Notes under the pieces: generated by a model
Told to the model about the DNA's origin: nothing
Seen by the model: the letters and a program-made list of their open reading frames with translations, nothing else
The model's database searches: none
Translations under genes and position numbers: made by a program
Part shown: in pieces, positions 30,863 through 35,851 of the stretch
Numbering within the stretch: the stretch's first letter is position 1
Layout of the letters: every line of letters begins with the position of its first letter
Source of the DNA: Magnetococcales bacterium
GTDB taxonomy: Bacteria; Pseudomonadota; Alphaproteobacteria; UBA2136
Assembly: GCA_002689455.1 (NCBI GenBank)
Contig: NZGE01000036.1
Location: 1-35,851 of the forward strand
DNA length: 35,851 bases
Reading direction: 5' to 3'

Positions 30863-32746
30863 TTATTGGCTCACGTAGGCACTGCCTAAAGCCGCTTTAA
30901 TGCTTGATTCATTAATAGTAATACTTGCTTGGTTACGTTTGTAAAGCATGTATTGAGCAAACAGGTCTTCTTGCCATGCGTTTGACATTTGGCTTTTGAA
31001 GATGTTGAGCTCTGTTTCGTCAGGGTTTTTGTCTTCAATTTTAACAAGTTCAACCAATGCCATGCCGTCTGGTGTGCTTACAAGTGAGCTAAGCGCTTGA
31101 CCTTCTTTCATTGCAAATAATAGGTTGATGTGCATTTGCTTAAGCCATGCAGGTGCACCTGTTGCATTGCGCTTAATGCCTGCTGTTTCAAACAGGTCTG
31201 ATGACATATTGTGTGCCGCAGCAACTTTGCTTAAGCTGTTTTTGTTTTGACGTTCAATCAGAAGTTCTTGCGCTTTGTCAGCGACCATTTTTTGTTTTTT
31301 AGCATCTGTGATTTCGCTGATAATTTGTTCACGAGCTTCATCAATGGAAAGGGTACGCTCGGCGTTTAGTTTGTTCAGTTCTGCAAATACAGTAACCGTG
31401 TCTTGACCTTCTACTAAAATAGGGTCTGAAACTTGGCCTTCGTTTAGGTCGAACACAACAGGTAAAACATCGGTTGCAAAGGTTACATTGCTGTTAATGC
31501 GTTTTACTTCTGTGTATTTGTTTGATATTAGGTTAAGTTCTTTTGCAATGGTTTCAAGTTTTTGACCAGCTGCAATTTTATCTTCTACTTGGTCTAACAT
31601 ATCGTAATAAACATCTTCAGAGCGCTCAAGTTTAAGGTCCGCAATGATAGAGTTTTTAACTTCATTAAATGTTTGTGGTTTTTCAGCTTGAATCTCTGTG
31701 ACTTGAATCACGTGGTAGCCAAATGGTGATTTTATAGGTTCACTAATAGCACCAACTTCAAGGTTGAAGGCTGCATCTGAAAAGGCTTCCACCATGTCAG
31801 CATACACGAAGAATCCAAGGTCACCACCTTTGTTTTTTGTGAAAGTATCTGTGCTTTTTTCTTTTGCAAGGGTTGCAAAGTCTGCACCTTTATCAAGCTG
31901 GTTAATAATATCCATAGCTTCATCTTCACTGCTGACAAGAATGTGACGTGCTTGGCGTTCTTCTTCGCTTGCAAAAGCTTCCGGGTTGTTATCGTAAACT
32001 TCTTTTGCTTCTGCTTCTGTAACAGTTACGCGGTCTTTCAGCTTATCTGCACGCACTGCAAGGGTTGTAAAATTACGCGTTTCTTCAGCTGTAAAACGGT
32101 GGGAGTTACTGTCATAGTAGGACTTAACTTCAGCAGGTGTAATGGCAGGGATATCACCAATGTGACTTTCATTAACCATTAAGCTGCGAATTGTCATGTC
32201 GGCATTAATATGCTTAAACAGCTTAACAAGGTAGTCGTCTTGATTGATGTTTGTGTTGAAAATGTTGTAAAGGTTTTGTTTTACAGCTTCTTCTTTTAAT
32301 ACTTTTTCGTAGCCTGGTGTGCTGAAACCATAGTTGGAAACGCTGGCACGATAAACTTCTTTATTAAAGTTGCCGTTTTCATCATGAAAGGCTGGGTTGT
32401 TTACAATTTGCGCACGCAAGCCAACAGGTGAAGCTCTAAAACCAAGGGAATGTGCTTCATCTAAAGCCAGTTTCGATGTGATTAAGCGGTTCACCGTTGT
32501 GTTACCAAGTTGCATGGCATTTAAGAATTCTTGGGAAAGTTTTCCACCGAATTGCTTTTCAGCTTCTTTCAGACGGAAGTTATATTCTGTTTGTAGTTCA
32601 CTAACAGATACTTTTTCACCGTTGACTTCAATAGCAATTGACTTTGGCGTGTTTACAAAATAGCTGTTGGCACCCCATGTTAGGAACGATGCTGCAAGTA
32701 AAACCATAAATACTTGAGCGAACAATTTCTTAGCGTTTTTAAACAT
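30863..32746 (-). CDS. ppiD: Periplasmic peptidyl-prolyl isomerase / folding factor PpiD
   Basis: 627 residues, matching E. coli PpiD in length and plan. An N-terminal membrane anchor (about 11-28, AQVFMVLLAASFLTWGANS) is followed by a SurA_N-type chaperone region with the KSIAIEVNGEKVSVSELQTEY start, a single parvulin domain (about 262-355: ARHILVSSEDEAMDII, GGDLGFFVYADMVEAFSDAAF, SPFGYHVIQV) and a C-terminal chaperone part. PpiD sits at the periplasmic exit of the SecYEG channel and helps new secreted proteins fold. It is divergent from tpiA-secG, which places it beside a gene for a Sec subunit. Whether its parvulin domain is catalytic cannot be told. Confidence 0.93.
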   Translation of the reverse strand: MFKNAKKLFAQVFMVLLAASFLTWGANSYFVNTPKSIAIEVNGEKVSVSELQTEYNFRLKEAEKQFGGKLSQEFLNAMQLGNTTVNRLITSKLALDEAHSLGFRASPVGLRAQIVNNPAFHDENGNFNKEVYRASVSNYGFSTPGYEKVLKEEAVKQNLYNIFNTNINQDDYLVKLFKHINADMTIRSLMVNESHIGDIPAITPAEVKSYYDSNSHRFTAEETRNFTTLAVRADKLKDRVTVTEAEAKEVYDNNPEAFASEEERQARHILVSSEDEAMDIINQLDKGADFATLAKEKSTDTFTKNKGGDLGFFVYADMVEAFSDAAFNLEVGAISEPIKSPFGYHVIQVTEIQAEKPQTFNEVKNSIIADLKLERSEDVYYDMLDQVEDKIAAGQKLETIAKELNLISNKYTEVKRINSNVTFATDVLPVVFDLNEGQVSDPILVEGQDTVTVFAELNKLNAERTLSIDEAREQIISEITDAKKQKMVADKAQELLIERQNKNSLSKVAAAHNMSSDLFETAGIKRNATGAPAWLKQMHINLLFAMKEGQALSSLVSTPDGMALVELVKIEDKNPDETELNIFKSQMSNAWQEDLFAQYMLYKRNQASITINESSIKAALGSAYVSQ

Positions 32747-32804
32747 ATTTTTATTCCAGAATTCTTAGTTAGGTTATTTATGTCCGTGCAGATAATGCCA
32801 ATGT

Positions 32805-32833
32805 TTGTTAAGATATGCAAGTTAAGTTATATA
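32805..32833 (+). promoter_or_regulatory. Candidate promoter of tpiA-secG
   Basis: TTGTTA (32805-32810), 17-bp spacer, TATATA (32828-32833), 37 bp before the tpiA start. It lies in the 124-bp gap shared with divergent ppiD, whose promoter I could not place. Confidence 0.5.
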
Positions 32834-32870
32834 TATGACGATTATTTCAGCAAAAAAAGAAGGGGGTTAT

Positions 32871-33659
32871 ATGCCAAAAACGCTAACAGTTGCCAATTGG
32901 AAGATGAATGGAAACAGAAAACTGTGGAAAGAGTTGGCCCGTGAAGTAACGGCAGGCATGTCCGAAATTAACACAAAAGTTGTTCTTGCAACGCCAGCTG
33001 CAGCATTTGCTGATGTAAGTAGCTTTTTGAGTGAACATTCGAAGGTTTCGCTTGGCGCACAAGATATTCATCAACAAAGTTCGGGTGCACACACAGGCGA
33101 CATTAGCGCTGAAATGGTTAAAGACTTTGGTGGGAAATACACACTTGTTGGACATAGTGAGCGTCGCTTGGAACACCACGAAAAAGGATTTTTACTGAAT
33201 GATAAAGTAAAGCAAGCTATTAAAGAAGGGCTTGTTCCTATTTTTTGTTTTGGAGAGTCCTTAGGTCAAAAAGAAAATGGCCGCACTTTAAGTGTTTTAG
33301 AGGAACAAGTGAACGAAGCTTTAGAAGGCGTTGTTTTAAAAACAGGGGAAGAACTTGTTTTAGCTTATGAACCTGTTTGGGCCATTAGCTCATCTGCTGG
33401 GTCATTAGGGCGTGAGCCTTCAGAAGGGGAGCTTTCAGAAGTGTTTGAATTTATTTATAAATTGTTGTTGGAGCGTTTTGGTGAAAGTGTGGCGTCAAAC
33501 GTAAAACTTCTCTATGGTGGTTCTGTTAAGGCAGATAATGTTGCAAAAATTATTTCAAACCGTTATATTGCAGGCGTGTTGGTTGGCGGCGCAAGCTTAA
33601 AAGCGGACAGTTTCCTTGCAATTGCAAGGGGTGTAGCGTCAAAACCAAATGAAGTTTAA
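32871..33659 (+). CDS. tpiA: Triosephosphate isomerase
   Basis: 262 residues from the ATG at 32871, preceded by AAGGGGG; a frame from 32835 would add 12 unconserved residues. Interconverts dihydroxyacetone phosphate and glyceraldehyde 3-phosphate. The active-site residues are all visible: N9 and K11 in VANWKMNG, H95 in LVGHSERR, and E167 in LAYEPVWAI, with the phosphate-gripping LLYGGSVKADN near 215. Slightly longer than the usual 250, partly from an insertion after the loop-6 region (SSSAGSLGREPSEGELSEVF). secG follows after 21 bp. Confidence 0.98.
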   Translation: MPKTLTVANWKMNGNRKLWKELAREVTAGMSEINTKVVLATPAAAFADVSSFLSEHSKVSLGAQDIHQQSSGAHTGDISAEMVKDFGGKYTLVGHSERRLEHHEKGFLLNDKVKQAIKEGLVPIFCFGESLGQKENGRTLSVLEEQVNEALEGVVLKTGEELVLAYEPVWAISSSAGSLGREPSEGELSEVFEFIYKLLLERFGESVASNVKLLYGGSVKADNVAKIISNRYIAGVLVGGASLKADSFLAIARGVASKPNEV

Positions 33660-33680
33660 ATAAAGGATTTTTACAAGCTC

Positions 33681-34043
33681 ATGCTTTTAGCTAATATTTT
33701 ATTGTTCTTCAACATCACTGTTTCAGTGTTGTTGGTGATTGTTATTTTACTACAACGTGCATCTAGTGGCCTTGGTGCTTTAGGTGGTGGCGGTTCTTCT
33801 GCTGCATTTAGTAGTGCAAGTGCTGGCAATGCACTTACAAAGGCAACGAAATATTTAGCAATTATGTTTTTAGGTTCTTGCCTTTGGCTAGCTGTTGAAT
33901 TGGGCGGTAAAGGTCGTCACACAAGTATTGTGGACCAGACGGTTGAAAGTGTTATTCCTGTAGAACAAGCAGCTGAAGATGCTGCGCTTCCAACAGTACC
34001 AATGACATTGCCAGAAGCGGAAGGTTCAAATGTTGCTGAATAA
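33681..34043 (+). CDS. secG: Preprotein translocase subunit SecG
   Basis: 120 residues. Small third subunit of the SecYEG channel in the inner membrane. Two membrane helices (about 1-23 and 54-72) flank the family's glycine/serine-rich loop: LLQRASSGLGALGGGGSSAAFSSASAGNAL. The C-terminal 40 residues are acidic and alanine/proline-rich, probably disordered, an extension usual in alphaproteobacterial SecG. AAAGGA lies somewhat far (about 13 nt) from the ATG. Last gene of the tpiA-secG unit, closed by a terminator. Confidence 0.95.
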   Translation: MLLANILLFFNITVSVLLVIVILLQRASSGLGALGGGGSSAAFSSASAGNALTKATKYLAIMFLGSCLWLAVELGGKGRHTSIVDQTVESVIPVEQAAEDAALPTVPMTLPEAEGSNVAE

Positions 34044-34065
34044 AATTGCAATGTAACACGCATTC

Positions 34066-34098
34066 AAAAGGCCAGCTCCAATAGGGGTTGGCCTTTTT
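34066..34098 (+). terminator. Intrinsic terminator of tpiA-secG
   Basis: A 14-bp stem from AAAAGGCCAGCTCC (34066-34079) with GGGGTTGGCCTTTT (34084-34097), including two G-T wobbles, a 4-nt loop and a T-run; it starts 22 nt after the secG stop. Confidence 0.9.
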
Positions 34099-34188
34099 CC
34101 TTTGAGGGTGAAAAAAGAAAAATTCAATTTAACGTAGATTTTTAAAACTAAATTTGTTTAAAATAAAATAAAACGGGGTTCGTTCAAA

Positions 34189-35778
34189 ATGCCAAAGAAA
34201 ATCAAAAATCTTAAAAAAACCAATTATATTTTCGTAACAGGTGGTGTTGTTTCATCTTTAGGTAAGGGGTTAACAGGGGCTTCTTTAGCGGCTGTTTTAC
34301 AAGCCCGTGGTTTTAGCGTTGTGATGCAAAAACTTGACCCTTATTTGAACGTAGACCCAGGTACTATGAGCCCACTGCAGCACGGTGAAGTGTTTGTAAC
34401 AGAAGACGGTGCTGAAACCGACCTTGACCTTGGACACTATGAGCGCTTTACAGGTAATGCATGCAGTAAGGACAGTAACTACACCACAGGCCGTATTTAT
34501 ATGGATATTCTTACAAAAGAACGTCGTGGGGATTATTTAGGCGCCACTGTTCAGGTTGTGCCACATGTAATAGGGGCTATTTGCGATGCAATCCGCACCA
34601 ATGAAGGTGTGGCCGACTTTGCCATTGTTGAAATTGGCGGCACTGTGGGTGATATTGAGTCACCCGCTTTTTATGAGTCCATTCGTCAATATGCATATGA
34701 AGTTGGGCGTGACCGCTGTTTGTTTATGCATCTCACCCTTGTGCCTTACCTTAAAACGGCAGGAGAAGTTAAAACAAAGCCAACACAGCACAGCGTGCGC
34801 GAGCTTTTAAAGCTGGGTATTCAAGCAGATGTATTGGTTTGTCGAAGTGACCGTGATATCCCAGAACCAGAACTTAAAAAAATGGCAATGTTTTGCAACG
34901 TTCCAGAAAACCATGTGATTGCATGTAAGGACAGCGACAGCATATACAGAGTGCCAATGAACTTGCATAAAGCAGGGCTAGATGAAGCGGTGATGGATTA
35001 CTTTAACCTTGGTTCTCCAATGCCAAACTTATCTGATTGGGATAAATGCGCCGATACCTACTTAAACCCTAAAGGCGAAGTGAATATTGCTGTTGTGGGT
35101 AAATACACAAGCTTGAGCGATGCGTATAAGTCGCTTAATGAAGCTTTAATTCATGGGGGTATTGCAGAAGATGCGCGTGTGAATATTCAATTTGTCGACT
35201 CTGAAGCTTTAGAAAATTATTCCGAATCTGAATTTTCCAAAACATTTGAAAATGTAGGCGGTATTTTAGTACCAGGTGGTTTTGGTGGGCGTGGCACGGA
35301 AGGTAAAATAAAAGCGGTGCAATTTGCCCGTGAAAATAATGTGCCATACTTTGGCATTTGCCTTGGCATGCAAATGGCGGTGATTGAATATGCCCGCAAC
35401 GTGGCTGGAATTGAAGACGCAGGGTCTTCCGAGTTGGGGGATTATCAAAACCCTGTTATTGGTTTGATGACTGAATGGCAAACAGATGAAGGTGAAACGA
35501 AACGGGATTCAAAATCGGACCTTGGCGGCACCATGCGTTTGGGTTCATATCCATGCACACTTCAAAAAGGCACAAAAGCTTATGATATTTATGGTTCTGA
35601 AAACATTACAGAGCGCCATCGCCACCGTTATGAGTTTAACAATACCTATAAACAAAAATTAGAAGAATCTGGTTTGGTTTTCAGTGGCACAAGCCCTGAT
35701 GGTACACTTTGTGAAATTGTTGAAATTCCTGAACATGCGTGGTTTGTGGCAGGGCCGGTTCACCCTAAGGTTAAGTAA
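34189..35778 (+). CDS. pyrG: CTP synthase
   Basis: 529 residues, a little below the usual 540-545. Makes CTP from UTP, ATP and glutamine. The synthetase domain opens with [26 protein letters not shown] and includes [39 protein letters not shown]; the C-terminal class-I glutamine amidotransferase domain (from about 290) has its nucleophile Cys in FGICLGMQ and the His/Glu pair near the C-terminus in PEHAWFV, with HRHRYEFN before it. The ten-residue lysine-rich lead-in ([10 protein letters not shown]) is longer than usual. GGGG lies about 12 nt before the ATG. No clear promoter was found in the 90-bp gap after the secG terminator. Confidence 0.98.
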   Translation: MPKKIKNLKKTNYIFVTGGVVSSLGKGLTGASLAAVLQARGFSVVMQKLDPYLNVDPGTMSPLQHGEVFVTEDGAETDLDLGHYERFTGNACSKDSNYTTGRIYMDILTKERRGDYLGATVQVVPHVIGAICDAIRTNEGVADFAIVEIGGTVGDIESPAFYESIRQYAYEVGRDRCLFMHLTLVPYLKTAGEVKTKPTQHSVRELLKLGIQADVLVCRSDRDIPEPELKKMAMFCNVPENHVIACKDSDSIYRVPMNLHKAGLDEAVMDYFNLGSPMPNLSDWDKCADTYLNPKGEVNIAVVGKYTSLSDAYKSLNEALIHGGIAEDARVNIQFVDSEALENYSESEFSKTFENVGGILVPGGFGGRGTEGKIKAVQFARENNVPYFGICLGMQMAVIEYARNVAGIEDAGSSELGDYQNPVIGLMTEWQTDEGETKRDSKSDLGGTMRLGSYPCTLQKGTKAYDIYGSENITERHRHRYEFNNTYKQKLEESGLVFSGTSPDGTLCEIVEIPEHAWFVAGPVHPKVK

Positions 35779-35851
35779 AGCCCAAGGAAGCCACATCCGC
35801 TGTTTGCATCGTTTGTAAAGGCAGCCAAAGCGCAAGCAAACAATGTAAAAA
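35779..35851. other. Window end after pyrG, nothing assigned
   Basis: 73 bases with no frame worth calling. A 7-bp inverted repeat (TGTTTGC at 35801-35807, GCAAACA at 35836-35842) has a 28-nt loop and no T-run, so I do not call a terminator. Confidence 0.4.

Noticed and set aside
1-35851. tRNA, rRNA, CRISPR array, insertion sequence, integrase or prophage
   Set aside because: No cloverleaf with a T-loop, no regular spaced repeats and no transposase or integrase motif was seen when reading both strands; a tRNAscan or ISfinder search would settle it.

Overview
The window comes from the chromosome of an AT-rich, free-living-looking alphaproteobacterium. The evidence is gene content and order: rpoH, then rpsB-tsf, pyrH-frr-uppS, rseP-bamA-skp-lpxD-fabZ-lpxA-lpxI-lpxB, and ppiD facing tpiA-secG-pyrG. 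LpxI (instead of LpxH) and the lpxA-lpxI-lpxB order are typical of Alphaproteobacteria. The order or genus cannot be fixed from the sequence alone. No rRNA, tRNA, CRISPR array, insertion sequence or prophage was recognised.

Layout. (1) 1-2002: the 3' part of a small potassium-channel-like gene, a soluble cyclic-nucleotide-binding-domain protein and the heat-shock sigma factor rpoH. (2) 2003-4471: a 627-bp AT-rich intergenic region with an inverted repeat and a good housekeeping promoter, then rpsB and tsf separated by a terminator-like hairpin. (3) 4589-6165: three unrecognised membrane-protein genes on the minus strand, in two transcription units with their own promoters and terminators, splitting tsf from pyrH. 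(4) 6258-8440: pyrH, frr, uppS. (5) 8532-8797: an orphan 74-residue gene ending in a strong terminator, sitting where cdsA and dxr are usually found. (6) 8880-17153: the envelope-biogenesis operon, covering the site-2 protease, the outer-membrane protein assembly factor BamA, the chaperone Skp and five lipid A genes plus fabZ. (7) 17274-19551: two adjacent sensorless GGDEF proteins and a four-helix membrane protein of unknown role. (8) 19628-29699: a minus-strand fatty-acid operon of five tightly packed genes. It opens with an acyltransferase/alpha-beta-hydrolase fusion, followed by an acyl-CoA ligase, a thiolase, a FadN-type bifunctional hydratase/dehydrogenase and a FadE-type acyl-CoA dehydrogenase. 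(9) 29722-32746: an unrecognised cysteine-containing protein, a small secreted protein and the periplasmic folding factor PpiD. (10) 32805-35778: tpiA, secG and pyrG.

Most of the window is conserved core biology: translation, nucleotide and isoprenoid precursors, lipid A and outer-membrane assembly. The parts least explained by known systems are the acyltransferase-hydrolase fusion heading the beta-oxidation operon, the three-gene membrane island inside the rpsB-tsf-pyrH-frr block, the orphan gene in place of cdsA-dxr, and the GGDEF pair with its membrane-protein neighbour. No convincing new defence or mobile system was found.
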